64,000 nucleotides of DNA from Polynucleobacter asymbioticus (GCF_018687575.1 NZ_CP061297.1:1432821-1496820); one strand, 5' to 3'; positions 26,843 to 35,359 are shown, numbered from the stretch's first letter. Notes: generated by a model not told the origin, from the sequence alone. Numbers and translations: made by a program.

Positions 26843-27466
26843 TTACTGTTTCTTAGACGGCAAGGAATTTAAAGTTTTTACATCATTTAATTGCTTGTCG
26901 ACTAGGTATAGTGTTCCACCATAGTTTGCCTGTAGATCATATCCAGACAAGCCAACTGTATAGATTGAAATATACGGATTGAAAGAGCGGACAGTTCCAC
27001 CAGAGCCTGCAGAGAAGTTTGCATCCACATCCATGCCACCACGCTGTCCATCAATTGACGTTAACAAAAACTGATCGATGGCATCCGTATTTTTAAAGAT
27101 GATGACTTGGTACTGTTGCTGATATCCAGCACCGACACCCTCACCTGTTTTCATGGCTTCCATAAAAACGGGTTCAGAACGACGCTTATCAAATAGCACG
27201 CCCTCACCTCTAGCAAGGACCAGCAAGACAACGTTCACATTGGTTGTATCAAATACGGCGTAAGCTGGGGCGGCCTCGATCTCTTTTTTAATTGCTGGAT
27301 TTTGTTTAATTAAAGCCGCTAAGCCTGTCTTTGACATCGCGAGAGTGGCTTGTCTTTTCTGCAGAATTTCTTGCTCAGTTAAAGGCTTTCCATCGCTACC
27401 AGTCGACTGACAGCCCACCAGAATCAATGCACAAAGAGCAGCCAATAACCTTGAGAGAAGCAACAT
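26843..27466 (-). CDS. SYLF (Ysc84) domain lipoprotein
   Basis: 207 residues from MLLLSRLLAALCALILVGC, a lipoprotein signal with lipobox LVGC-QS. Then the SYLF lipid-binding domain (FDTTNVNVVLLVLARGEGVLFD, GVGAGYQQQYQVIIFKN, GGMDVDANFSAGSGGTVRSF). Presumably anchored to the outer membrane; role unknown. A 24-codon upstream extension has no ribosome-binding site and would bury the signal peptide, so it is excluded. Confidence 0.85.
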   Translation of the reverse strand: MLLLSRLLAALCALILVGCQSTGSDGKPLTEQEILQKRQATLAMSKTGLAALIKQNPAIKKEIEAAPAYAVFDTTNVNVVLLVLARGEGVLFDKRRSEPVFMEAMKTGEGVGAGYQQQYQVIIFKNTDAIDQFLLTSIDGQRGGMDVDANFSAGSGGTVRSFNPYISIYTVGLSGYDLQANYGGTLYLVDKQLNDVKTLNSLPSKKQ

Positions 27467-27637
27467 GAGAACCCTAAAATGAAGAAGTTTAAAGTCCACA
27501 AAATCTATAAGGACTATGGAAATAGATATAAAAACCATATTTTATATGGTTTGTAGAGGGGCTATCACCAAGTATGCTGGTAATTACCCACTAAAGTCAT
27601 CGCCTTTATATCTAGCTGTAGATAAAATACGAGCGCT

Positions 27638-28519
27638 ATGTTTCGCACTCGACTTCTTGTTCTCTTATTTACTCTTTTTACACCGTTCATGGTGTGGGCA
27701 GTTGATTTGCAGCCAAACGATATTGTTGCCCCTTTACCCAATAAGAATTACATCACGGTGAGTTACCTCAATACCGAGAACAACACCCTCTATAGAAATG
27801 GTAGCGTTGTATCGAGTAGCCCTGTTATCGAAACCCAGAGTGCGATTTTTCGTGGTACTCGAACGTATGATCTTGGCAGTCTGCCAGCAGTCAGTTTTAT
27901 TCAACTACCCTATGGCTCTATTCAACCAGGGGGCTCACTAGCGAGCCAAGCAGGCGATACTGGCGTTGGTGATCTCACTATTGCAACAGCAATATGGCCG
28001 TATCACAACAGAGTCACCAGAACCTATTTCGGTCTAGCGGGTTATCTGATTAGTCCAACTGGTAGCTATTCTAGTCAGCGAGCGTTTAATGTTGGTGAAA
28101 ATCGCTTCCGTACAGACTTGCAGATGGGCTTTCAAACGCCGATTACTTCTAATGTGGATGGCATGATTGCAGTAGACACCATGTGGTTTGGTGGCAATGG
28201 TCAATGTGCAGCTGCATGCGGCTTAAGTACTAACGGATCCTTGACCCAAAAGCCCCTGACCACTACACAGCTAGGCCCTATCTATCGTATCAATCCAATC
28301 TTTACCGTAGCGGCCTCTTACTTTTATGTAACTGGTGGCGCCACCTCCGTTAACAACACCTATAGAAATGATGTAGCAAATACGCAAAGATTTTTATTAA
28401 GTGGGCAAGCTCACACACCAATTGGCAGACTCTCTTTGCAGTATGGGCGAGATACAGAAATCAAAAACGGCTTCGCTCAAACCCGCTTGCTTGCCGTGCG
28501 ACTCATGAAAGAGTTTTAA
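27638..28519 (+). CDS. Outer-membrane transporter-like protein (MetA-pathway phenol degradation type)
   Basis: 293 residues with a Sec signal (cleavage near VWA-VDL, residue 22) and alternating beta-strand character ending in a C-terminal Phe (LMKEF), as in outer-membrane barrels. The GDTGVGDLTIATAIWPYH segment and the overall pattern fit the phenol-MetA/transporter family. Ligand unknown; relatives sit in hydrocarbon or aromatic uptake loci. No operon partner on this strand. Confidence 0.75.
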   Translation: MFRTRLLVLLFTLFTPFMVWAVDLQPNDIVAPLPNKNYITVSYLNTENNTLYRNGSVVSSSPVIETQSAIFRGTRTYDLGSLPAVSFIQLPYGSIQPGGSLASQAGDTGVGDLTIATAIWPYHNRVTRTYFGLAGYLISPTGSYSSQRAFNVGENRFRTDLQMGFQTPITSNVDGMIAVDTMWFGGNGQCAAACGLSTNGSLTQKPLTTTQLGPIYRINPIFTVAASYFYVTGGATSVNNTYRNDVANTQRFLLSGQAHTPIGRLSLQYGRDTEIKNGFAQTRLLAVRLMKEF

Positions 28520-28559
28520 TCACAAAACAGTACTGATTAGTATTGCTAATGAGGATTGT

Positions 28560-29015
28560 TTAATACTGATTCGATTTATAGTTGGTCCAGTATTTCTGCA
28601 TCTCAATGAATAAGAATGATGCGGACCAGGTAATTAGGATGAAGCCCGTCAGCGCCTCCACTCCAGTCAAATAGCGTAGGTAGCCTTGCGCCACAATCTC
28701 GCCGTAACCCAAAGTGGTGAAGGTAACAAATGACAGGTAGGCGCAATCTAACAAAATGCCGTGACCTGATAGCTCACCAACAAGTCCACCCATAACGGGG
28801 AACTGCAGGGTAAAGAAGTAGCCTAAGGCAAACAACCAGATCTCTGCTACATGGGCCATAAAGATGGCGCCAACCCCTACGAGCACGCGAAAACGCGGCG
28901 CAATATGGGATATTTTGGGTAGCAGCTTATCAAGCTGAAAAAGCGCTTCGTAATGCATCAGGATCGCAATAAGCGCTAGGGATCCATTGATGATGAAGGC
29001 GGTAATGAGCAACAT
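28560..29015 (-). CDS. Two-pore-helix potassium-channel-like protein
   Basis: About 151 residues with TM segments near the start (LLITAFIINGSLALIAILM), at the middle (VLVGVGAIFMAHVAEIWLFALGYFF) and a pore/inner helix pair. The selectivity filter TLGYGE is visible, followed by YLTGVEALTGFILITWSASFLF. The frame is open to an ATG at 29033, but that codon lies within a hairpin without a Shine-Dalgarno; the ATG at 29015 has GGGGGAT upstream. Probably K+ conducting, with no regulatory domain. 36 bases downstream of the gene at 29052. Confidence 0.78.
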   Translation of the reverse strand: MLLITAFIINGSLALIAILMHYEALFQLDKLLPKISHIAPRFRVLVGVGAIFMAHVAEIWLFALGYFFTLQFPVMGGLVGELSGHGILLDCAYLSFVTFTTLGYGEIVAQGYLRYLTGVEALTGFILITWSASFLFIEMQKYWTNYKSNQY

Positions 29016-29024
29016 CGGTAAATT

Positions 29025-29045
29025 ATCCCCCATTTTCTGGGGGAT
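29025..29045 (-). promoter_or_regulatory. RNA hairpin masking the Shine-Dalgarno of the channel gene
   Basis: A perfect 8-bp stem (ATCCCCCA / TGGGGGAT) with a 5-base loop. Its 3' arm is the GGGGGA ribosome-binding site for the ATG at 29015. No T-run follows, so it is not a good terminator. Confidence 0.5.
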
Positions 29046-29051
29046 AAATCA

Positions 29052-29456
29052 TCAACCAGTAATGACAGTATCGCCTTTTAGGGCATCGACTTTGGCAAAG
29101 TACTTTTTAGCGTAGGCAAGTAACTGTCCATCAGTAGGATGATCCACGGTCTCAATACCAACCACTTTATCGGCAATGTTGTGATCATGCTTAGTGGCAT
29201 GCTTCATCAAATCCAATTTTGCAGAGCCAGGCCCCACAATCAAAATCTCTTTAGATTCCATAACTGCTTGAATGACTTCATGCAGGTAATGCTGATCTGG
29301 TTCAGCACGTGCGCCACTCACAGAGCCACTCTTGTGATGAACGTTTTTATGTGTCGATCTAGTCTTGATGACTTCACTTTCACTAGCAGTGGGGTTGAAG
29401 TAAATAACGTGAGCCTCTTGATGGTCGATCCAGATGACTGAGTGATTAAATGACAT
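29052..29456 (-). CDS. eRF1/Pelota domain-3-like protein (often annotated translational machinery protein)
   Basis: 134 residues: MSFNHSVIWIDHQEAHVIYF, a basic His-rich middle (STHKNVHHKSGSVSG), and SKEILIVGPGSAKLDLMKHATKH plus VVGIETVDHPTDGQLLAYAKKYF. The second half resembles the eRF1 domain 3 / host-attachment-protein fold. Biochemical role not established. Lies between the DUF1488 gene and the channel gene, all on the same strand, so the FNR box at 29836 may control all three. Confidence 0.7.
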   Translation of the reverse strand: MSFNHSVIWIDHQEAHVIYFNPTASESEVIKTRSTHKNVHHKSGSVSGARAEPDQHYLHEVIQAVMESKEILIVGPGSAKLDLMKHATKHDHNIADKVVGIETVDHPTDGQLLAYAKKYFAKVDALKGDTVITG

Positions 29457-29504
29457 ATTTTTTCTTTCTTTTAAAAAATGGAATACTTAATACAGCGGAA
29501 ATAA

Positions 29505-29771
29505 TTAATCTAAAACTAGATCATGACTAAAAAGGTGGACAGCCCCATCTACAGCAAAGCCATTCAATATCTTTTGCTCAGCAATTGAAAGCAGCTTTAA
29601 TTGGTGATTTTTAAATAATTGCAATGCATTTGTCTCGACGCCATCAGGATCTAAGTCCTGAAGGGCCTCATAACTAAAGGTGCATTTGAGGGGCTTGCCA
29701 TCAAGCATTGCTGGATAAGAGACGTCGCCATTCTCTAAAACGACTGCGGGACCAACAAATTCAAGCTTCAT
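29505..29771 (-). CDS. DUF1488-like small protein
   Basis: 88 residues (MKLEFVGPAVVLENGDVSYPAMLDGKPLKC, then EQKILNGFAVDGAVHLFSHDLVL), a small alpha/beta protein resembling DUF1488. Function unknown. AAGGTGAG precedes the ATG. An FNR box lies 65 bases upstream of the start, so the gene is a candidate low-oxygen-responsive gene. Confidence 0.65.
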   Translation of the reverse strand: MKLEFVGPAVVLENGDVSYPAMLDGKPLKCTFSYEALQDLDPDGVETNALQLFKNHQLKLLSIAEQKILNGFAVDGAVHLFSHDLVLD

Positions 29772-29835
29772 GGGGGCTCACCTTATTAAAATAGTCAAAG
29801 ACCCTAATAGTTTGAACCTTATAAGCAAAGTGTAC

Positions 29836-29849
29836 TTGATATACATCAA
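29836..29849 (-). promoter_or_regulatory. FNR/Anr box upstream of the DUF1488-like gene
   Basis: Perfect palindrome half-sites TTGAT-N4-ATCAA in a 93-base intergenic stretch (29772-29864). Downstream on the minus strand are TATAAG 12 bases on and TATTAG about 26 bases on; the second would put the box near -45, close to the class II position, but neither is decisive. Confidence 0.7.
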
Positions 29850-29864
29850 ACTCTTCGCCACTAG

Positions 29865-30671
29865 CTAGTGTGCATCGATCTTTCGTTGGGCTAAAAAGTT
29901 CTGAGTAGTTCTGGCTAGATGAATATCGTGAGTCCTAGCTAAGACTGCGGATCGCCTCAGGAGGTCTTCAGATGGAGTCTCCAAACTAGAGTCTTTTCCT
30001 ACAAAGAGAATTTGGTTCATTCGATCATCCTCCACTACCAATACAGATGGATGATCAAAGACTCGATCAATTCGCTCTTGATAGACCTGGTTCAGCCCTG
30101 CCGCACCAGAGAAGTTAATAACTAAGACACCATGGGGATTTAAGCATGCCAGACAGCTGGCATAAAAATCCTCACTACACAGTTGAGCTGCTTGTCCTAA
30201 CTTGGTATATCCATCAACCAGCAATACATCAAATTTTTCTTCTGTATTTCTCAAATAAGCTGCACCATCAGCCTCAAGAACCCTGAACTGATTACTATTT
30301 TCCGGGACATGAAACTGATCCTTTAGTGCAATGACTTTTGGATTATTTTCAAGTACCAGAATGGATGCTTTAGGTAAGTGATGATGGCAATATTTAGCGA
30401 TTGATCCGCCACCCAAACCAATCATAGCAATGCTCTGAGGATCAGGATGAAAGAGAAGGAAACCCATCATGGTCTCGGTATAGCTCACTACCAGGCGAAT
30501 AGGCGCCTGCATATCCATCAGACTTTGGGTGGATTCGCTATCAAAATAGAGCGCCTTGAACTTCTTGCTCTCGACGATATAGGGCTCTCCTTGAACACCA
30601 TCAAACCTTTCTTTTAATTTAGAAAGGCCTTCCTTAAGGCTTTGGATTCCTGCTGAGTGGATGAGCGACAT
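29865..30671 (-). CDS. Spermidine-synthase-fold protein
   Basis: 268 residues with the SAM/dcSAM-binding Rossmann fold of the spermidine synthase family: IAMIGLGGGSIAKYCHHHLP, ILVLENNPKVIALKDQF, RVLEADGAAYLRNTEEKFDVLLVDGY. The usual DPxGPAxxLF loop of true spermidine synthases is replaced by VDGYTKLGQAAQLCSEDFY, so aminopropyl transfer is doubtful. No speD is nearby. GGGGG precedes the ATG. Confidence 0.72.
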   Translation of the reverse strand: MSLIHSAGIQSLKEGLSKLKERFDGVQGEPYIVESKKFKALYFDSESTQSLMDMQAPIRLVVSYTETMMGFLLFHPDPQSIAMIGLGGGSIAKYCHHHLPKASILVLENNPKVIALKDQFHVPENSNQFRVLEADGAAYLRNTEEKFDVLLVDGYTKLGQAAQLCSEDFYASCLACLNPHGVLVINFSGAAGLNQVYQERIDRVFDHPSVLVVEDDRMNQILFVGKDSSLETPSEDLLRRSAVLARTHDIHLARTTQNFLAQRKIDAH

Positions 30672-30741
30672 CCCCCATCATAAAGCCCTGGAGCGAAGCC
30701 AAGCGAGACTAGCTGCGCCAAGAAATAGAATGGGGAACGAC

Positions 30742-31344
30742 TTAGAAATGGTTTTCTATCACCATCTCTGATTCAGGAATAAAGCCTGGCTTTGGCCAAG
30801 CTGCTTGTACGCCTTTCCCGATAGCCAGCATTGCGGCAATGGCATAGTCTTTGGGCAAGTGAATAAGCTCAGCCACCTTGTCGAAATCAAATCCTACCAT
30901 TGGGCATGAGTCATAGCCCATTCCCTTGGCAGCAAGCATGAGAGTCTGGAGCATGATTCCAGCAGAACGCATCGCCTCATCTCTTTGTAATTGCTCTTTG
31001 CCTGCATAAAATGGATGAATCCACGGCACCAAGATATCTTGCGCTTCTTTTGGAGCATTTACCCAGTAGCGCGCTGGATCTTTTTCCCAAGCCTTGATGT
31101 CTACGGTAACTACAAACAGCAAGGAAGCATCAGTCACTTGCGCTTGGTTGTTCGCAGCTGCGCGCAATTGGGTTCTCAAGCCCTTATCGGTCACATTGAC
31201 TAAGCGCCAGTGCTGGATATTGAATGATGAAGGAGCCAGTTTGGCCAACTCAATCAACTGATTGGTTTCTTGCTGAGTAAATTGATGGGTGGGATCAAAG
31301 TACTTCACTGATCTGCGTTCACGAATGGCGTCAAAGGTATTCAT
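30742..31344 (-). CDS. Nitroreductase family protein
   Basis: 200-residue FMN-dependent oxidoreductase: FDAIRERRSVKYFDP at the N-terminus (FMN phosphate Arg/Ser), LAPSSFNIQHWRLVNV, then GIMLQTLMLAAKGMGYDSCPM and a C-terminal AIGKGVQAAWPKPGF. NAD(P)H-dependent reduction of nitro, quinone or enal substrates is expected. A Fur-like sequence lies upstream at 31411-31429. Confidence 0.88.
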   Translation of the reverse strand: MNTFDAIRERRSVKYFDPTHQFTQQETNQLIELAKLAPSSFNIQHWRLVNVTDKGLRTQLRAAANNQAQVTDASLLFVVTVDIKAWEKDPARYWVNAPKEAQDILVPWIHPFYAGKEQLQRDEAMRSAGIMLQTLMLAAKGMGYDSCPMVGFDFDKVAELIHLPKDYAIAAMLAIGKGVQAAWPKPGFIPESEMVIENHF

Positions 31345-31716
31345 AGGCTTTCTTGATGTCTAGGTTAAGTGCTTTAGTTAGGAGAATCACAGCGCGGGAC
31401 TGTTTCAACTGTAAAAAATTATCGTTATCGATATTTTGCATGACTTTGCATCATTCTGTATGAGACTAAAGCCGCTAAGTAGATTGCCCGCTATATCTTT
31501 AGCGTAAATTTGCTTTAATCAAGCTAATAATCTCGTCATAGCATTGACGAAGCTTTCGCCAAAGCATCTGGATTGGTCTTAATGGATTCATATCCCCATA
31601 TTAATCGGCATTGGTAAAGTGTCGCAGCCTGTGGCTCAAGCCCTCATAACTTGAAGGCCAGCAAAGATAGGGGATTTACGCTACATTGCTTAGAGAACCC
31701 ATCAAGAAAGCCCTGT
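31345..31716. other. Gene-free interval with a Fur-box-like element
   Basis: No convincing gene. A short minus-strand frame (about 31503-31590, 30 codons) is probably chance. At 31411-31429 the sequence matches the 19-base Fur consensus at about 14 positions by eye, 67-85 bases before the nitroreductase ATG. A TTTGCAT direct repeat lies at about 31435-31452. Presumably holds divergent promoters for the nitroreductase gene and folB. Confidence 0.35.
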
Positions 31717-32109
31717 ATGCCATCAAGCGCATTTGTAGAACTGAAAGATCTAGTGCTGAGTACCCAAATAGGCACTTACGCTCCTGGGGCGGTTGTTCCT
31801 GATCGGCACCTCTTGGATCTCACGCTGGCAATTGATCCTGGTCTTGTACTGATTGAGGATGATGTCATGGGAAATGTTTTTGACTACGACCCACTTGTTT
31901 TACAAATAGACCAGCTTGCGCAAGATGGCCATTATGAAACCCAAGAACGCTTGATGACCAGAATTGTTGAGGCTTGTGCACAGTATCCGCAAATTCAGTC
32001 TCTGACGATGAGTCTACGCAAGACTCCCGTTAGGCAAGGTTCAGGCGTCCTAGGTATACGCCTGGAGATTGATGCTCAAACCCTCGATCGGATGAGGCCA
32101 AGAATCTAG
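31717..32109 (+). CDS. folB: Dihydroneopterin aldolase-like protein
   Basis: About 130 residues: FVELKDLVLSTQIGTYAPGAV, FDYDPLVLQIDQLAQDGHYETQERLMTRIVEA and TMSLRKTPVRQGSGVLGIRLEID are FolB-like (the tunnelling fold; Glu of the ETQERL motif and the C-terminal Lys/Arg-rich strand). Folate biosynthesis. The frame is open 22 codons upstream, but those residues do not look like the family; the ATG at 31717 is chosen. Its TAG overlaps the TAG of the converging glycosyltransferase gene (CTAG). Confidence 0.75.
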   Translation: MPSSAFVELKDLVLSTQIGTYAPGAVVPDRHLLDLTLAIDPGLVLIEDDVMGNVFDYDPLVLQIDQLAQDGHYETQERLMTRIVEACAQYPQIQSLTMSLRKTPVRQGSGVLGIRLEIDAQTLDRMRPRI

Positions 32110-32753
32110 CCCTGCTCTTCCACCGCCTCAATGAGATGGTCATACTTTAAGAAGTTTTCACGATGCCTTCTGTAATACAGCAACCCTTCCTGAAGGCTAG
32201 CAACACTAGCGCCCTGCTCTAGCATTTTGTCCCACAGGTTCCAGTCCTCTTGAGCATGAACTCCATCAGCATATCTGCGCTTATATCCAATCTTCTGAGC
32301 TAAGTCAGTGCGATACATCATGGAGCCATGATGCTTACCTTCTCGATCCCAATACAAATCACCTTGATAGGTAATGGTTTCACCAGGAACACGATCATGG
32401 ATTTCTTCCTTGAGTTCGCCGGTGACCACGATGTCGTAGGTCACAATATCAGCACTCGCTTTAGACAGCAGCTCGATAGCATCTGAACGCAGCCAATTAT
32501 CAGCACCGATGAACAAGGTGTATTCCGTATTAATGCGGGATAACAGCTCATGAAAGTTATCAACCGTGCCTAGATTCTTGGGTCTGAGAACATACTCCAG
32601 CTCGGGATAGAGTATCGGCAAATGACCGCAGTCCAATGCACCATCATCAGCAAAAATAATTCGGCTAGGCGCTACTGTTTGGGAGAGTAAGGACTCAATG
32701 CAGTGTGCTGCAAGATGGCCATACTGATAGGAGGCGATAACGACTGTAATCAT
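32106..32753 (-). CDS. Family 2 glycosyltransferase
   Basis: About 215 residues starting MITVVIASYQYGHLAAHCIES, the GT-A fold N-terminus, with FADDGALDCG, YVLRPKNLGTVDNFHELLSRINTEYTLFIGADNWL (DxD-like metal-binding position) and HAQEDWNLWDKML (catalytic ED/Q-x-x-W-like). A 25-codon upstream extension would start inside the terminator at 32801-32827 and is rejected. Acceptor unknown; it stands alone rather than in a polysaccharide locus. Confidence 0.82.
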   Translation of the reverse strand: MITVVIASYQYGHLAAHCIESLLSQTVAPSRIIFADDGALDCGHLPILYPELEYVLRPKNLGTVDNFHELLSRINTEYTLFIGADNWLRSDAIELLSKASADIVTYDIVVTGELKEEIHDRVPGETITYQGDLYWDREGKHHGSMMYRTDLAQKIGYKRRYADGVHAQEDWNLWDKMLEQGASVASLQEGLLYYRRHRENFLKYDHLIEAVEEQG

Positions 32754-32800
32754 AGTGCTGGCATTAGAGCACGGATAGAAGTCATTTGTATTTTGAGGGT

Positions 32801-32827
32801 AAAAAAATGCCAACCCTAGGGTTGGCA
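32801..32827 (-). terminator. Terminator of the amidohydrolase gene at 32853
   Basis: Perfect 20-base palindrome TGCCAACCCTAGGGTTGGCA (32808-32827) followed on the minus strand by seven T residues. Textbook intrinsic terminator 25 bases past the stop codon. Confidence 0.93.
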
Positions 32828-32852
32828 CTCTTCATCCTAAAGGCTTTTGTAA

Positions 32853-34646
32853 TTAATTCATCGGCCTTGGTTTCTTGGTCTCTGAAACCGGGATAACCTT
32901 ACCGCCCAATACAGTGGCATGTACGGCAACATCTTTAATCTTGATTGCAGGAATTGCCTGTGGATCAGAATCTAAAACGGCAAAGTCGGCAAACTTACCA
33001 GCTTCTATTGAGCCCACCTTACTTTCCACCCCAAGGGTGTAAGCAGCATTGATGGTGATCATCTTCATCGCATCTGAAGCCGTTACCGCATCGGCTGGCG
33101 CCCAGACCTTGCCATCCTTATAAACGTCCCTGCGAGTAACCGCAGTCCACGCCTCTTTTAACGGTGCTGGCGCTGATACAGGAGCATCGGAGTGGATAGA
33201 AGTTACGATGCCACTACGAACTAAAGTACCAAGACGAGTTGCGTAGGATGCGCGATCAACGCCTAACATTGGATACTCTAATTGAGCACGCTCTGAGATA
33301 TAAGACATATTGGCACTTACGACTGCACCCAATGTCTTAATCTTCATCACCATGGCAGTCGATGGAATGCCGAAATGATTAATGGTATAGCGATGATCAA
33401 AGCGGGGTTTTGAGTCTAACAACAATTGCAATGAATTAATTGAATGGGCGTTACCGACATCCCCGTTGCTGTGAATATGAATATGAAAACCTGCATCCCA
33501 CCACGGTTTCATTGCACCAGCAAAGTCTTTAGCTGACTGATAGTTGGTTGACCCTATCGTGCCATTCGTATAACCGGGGCTTTCCATCCGCATCGTCTCA
33601 GGTAGGTAACCGCCATCACTGTAAAACTTCACGCCTTGGAAAATGAGACGGTCATTATCTTGTTGCGAGAGATTCTGAGCCTCTTGAATCGCCTTATCGC
33701 CGTACTTCTGAATGAATGGCTCCGCATAAACAACCGGGACAATACGCAAAGCCCCATTAGGTGACGTAGTGTAGGCCTTGGCAATCTTGGTTTCCATGTC
33801 AATATTCATGGTTCCAAACGCCAAATCTCCCGATGTCGTAATGCCAGCCTGCTGCATCAAGTCATTGATGTACATAAAATCGTTTGGAATCTCATTCGGC
33901 TTCAGGATATCTTTACCTGCAATCTTCAGAATAAATTGCATGGCTGGAATCTCTAAAAATTGACCGTTTAATTGACCATCTTTGTCTAGACCAACTCCTT
34001 TGATATTTTTCACCATATCTGGCGTTATTCCGTAATGCTTGATCGTGGCTGAATTGACGTACATGTCATGGCCAGAGATGTCCCATACGATGATAGGCCT
34101 TGTAGTGGAGGCCTGGTCTAACAGCTGGCGATCAGGCTGCTTTCCCATTGCCACGACGTCATAACCCCAAGTCAGCAAAATCTCATTGGGATCCTTAATG
34201 GCATCCGAATACTTCTTTAACTGCGCAATTGCAGCCGGCAGATTTGGTACACCAGCAAATGGAGTCCCCCATGGATTAGGCATAGGTGAAGGAGTCAACA
34301 GCGGCCTATTAAACAGAAGGCCCGCAAGCAAAGGATGTGCGTGCGGCTCAATAAATCCGGGATACATGACCTTATTAGCAAATTGACGATCAATCTTGGT
34401 TGGGTACTTGTCAGTCCAAGGCTTCATATCTTCCAATGAGCCTACTGACAAAATGCGTCCATCAGATACAGCAACCGCAGTAGCATTTGGAATGGAGGGG
34501 TCCATCGTGACAATTTTCTTTGCCACGAAAACAGTAATCTCACTGACCTTAGGTGTTGATGGTGGGTCAATTAATTGAACAGCTGAAGCTAGGCCTGAAA
34601 CAAGCCCCAGTGCACATAAATAGATAATCTTTGCTTTTACATTCAT
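32853..34646 (-). CDS. Exported YtcJ-like amidohydrolase
   Basis: 597 residues with a Sec signal (MNVKAKIIYLCALGLVSGLASA). Amidohydrolase_3 features: MYPGFIEPHAHP (metal-binding HxH), HIHIHSNGDVGNAHS, NHFGIPST, SIHSDAPVSAPAP and the C-terminal VGSIEAGKFADFAVLDSDP. YtcJ relatives hydrolyse amide or formamide bonds of diverse substrates; export to the periplasm is the unusual point. Ends in a strong terminator; the bicupin gene is 50 bases upstream on the same strand. Confidence 0.85.
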   Translation of the reverse strand: MNVKAKIIYLCALGLVSGLASAVQLIDPPSTPKVSEITVFVAKKIVTMDPSIPNATAVAVSDGRILSVGSLEDMKPWTDKYPTKIDRQFANKVMYPGFIEPHAHPLLAGLLFNRPLLTPSPMPNPWGTPFAGVPNLPAAIAQLKKYSDAIKDPNEILLTWGYDVVAMGKQPDRQLLDQASTTRPIIVWDISGHDMYVNSATIKHYGITPDMVKNIKGVGLDKDGQLNGQFLEIPAMQFILKIAGKDILKPNEIPNDFMYINDLMQQAGITTSGDLAFGTMNIDMETKIAKAYTTSPNGALRIVPVVYAEPFIQKYGDKAIQEAQNLSQQDNDRLIFQGVKFYSDGGYLPETMRMESPGYTNGTIGSTNYQSAKDFAGAMKPWWDAGFHIHIHSNGDVGNAHSINSLQLLLDSKPRFDHRYTINHFGIPSTAMVMKIKTLGAVVSANMSYISERAQLEYPMLGVDRASYATRLGTLVRSGIVTSIHSDAPVSAPAPLKEAWTAVTRRDVYKDGKVWAPADAVTASDAMKMITINAAYTLGVESKVGSIEAGKFADFAVLDSDPQAIPAIKIKDVAVHATVLGGKVIPVSETKKPRPMN

Positions 34647-34696
34647 AAAAATCCCTTAACTTTTCTAATTAATAACCAATTCAAGAATCTCATGCT

Positions 34697-35359
34697 TTAC
34701 GCATTATTACTTAATAGATGTCCCGTTTTCACAAAGATTGTGCAGCCTTCCCTGCTAAAAGGCTGATGCAGGCTAAGGTGTGGACTTCGAATCCATGAGC
34801 CTGCTGGATAGCGCCCATGCTCATCTTCAAACACGCCCTCCACCACAAAAATTTCCTCCCCGCCATAATGCTTGTGCGGATTAAAGTAGGTTTGGGGTGC
34901 CCAACGCACCAATGTAGATCCTGCACCCTGCCTCATTAAAGGTATTACGGTTAAACCTGGAACCATGCCTTGAAACCAGGGTGTTGAATGAGTATCCACA
35001 ATCTCACGCTCAACTTGCTCAGAGCCGAGGTGTCTCAACTTAACAAACAGAATGCAGCCATGCTCGCTAAATGGTGCGTGGGAAGATCCAGGAGGATTCA
35101 TGATGTAAGTACCGGCAGGATAGTTGCCTGTCTCATCGCTAAACACGCCCTCCAAAACAAAAATCTCTTCACCCAATTCATGGATATGAGACGGAAACTT
35201 TGCTCCAGCTTCATAACGAACAATTGAGGTGGCCTTGGCAATCTCATCGCCTTGACGATCCAGTATCCGCCTCTCAACGCCCGCGGATGGGCTAGAAATC
35301 CAAGGTAGATCATGATGGTTAAGAACCACACGCTTACTGTAGTCGGAATGTATATCCAT
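34697..35359 (-). CDS. Bicupin (ChrR-like cupin) protein
   Basis: About 220 residues made of two tandem cupin units. Unit 1: ATSIVRYEAGAKFPSHIHELGEEIFVLEGVFSDETGNYPAGTY; unit 2: STLVRWAPQTYFNPHKHYGGEEIFVVEGVFEDEHGRYPAGSW; both keep the HxH...E metal ligands. Each resembles the C-terminal cupin of the anti-sigma factor ChrR, but the ChrR N-terminal zinc anti-sigma domain is absent. The start at 35359 (MDIHSDYSKRVVLNHHDLPW) is chosen over a frame 22 codons longer. Confidence 0.85.
   Translation of the reverse strand: MDIHSDYSKRVVLNHHDLPWISSPSAGVERRILDRQGDEIAKATSIVRYEAGAKFPSHIHELGEEIFVLEGVFSDETGNYPAGTYIMNPPGSSHAPFSEHGCILFVKLRHLGSEQVEREIVDTHSTPWFQGMVPGLTVIPLMRQGAGSTLVRWAPQTYFNPHKHYGGEEIFVVEGVFEDEHGRYPAGSWIRSPHLSLHQPFSREGCTIFVKTGHLLSNNA

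Noticed and set aside
31503..31590. 30-codon minus-strand frame in the gene-free interval
   Set aside because: Too short, without ribosome-binding site; another frame over the same bases looks equally protein-like, so no support for either.
34697..35359. Calling the bicupin an anti-sigma factor ChrR
   Set aside because: The N-terminal zinc-binding anti-sigma domain is missing and there is no sigma factor gene next to it.
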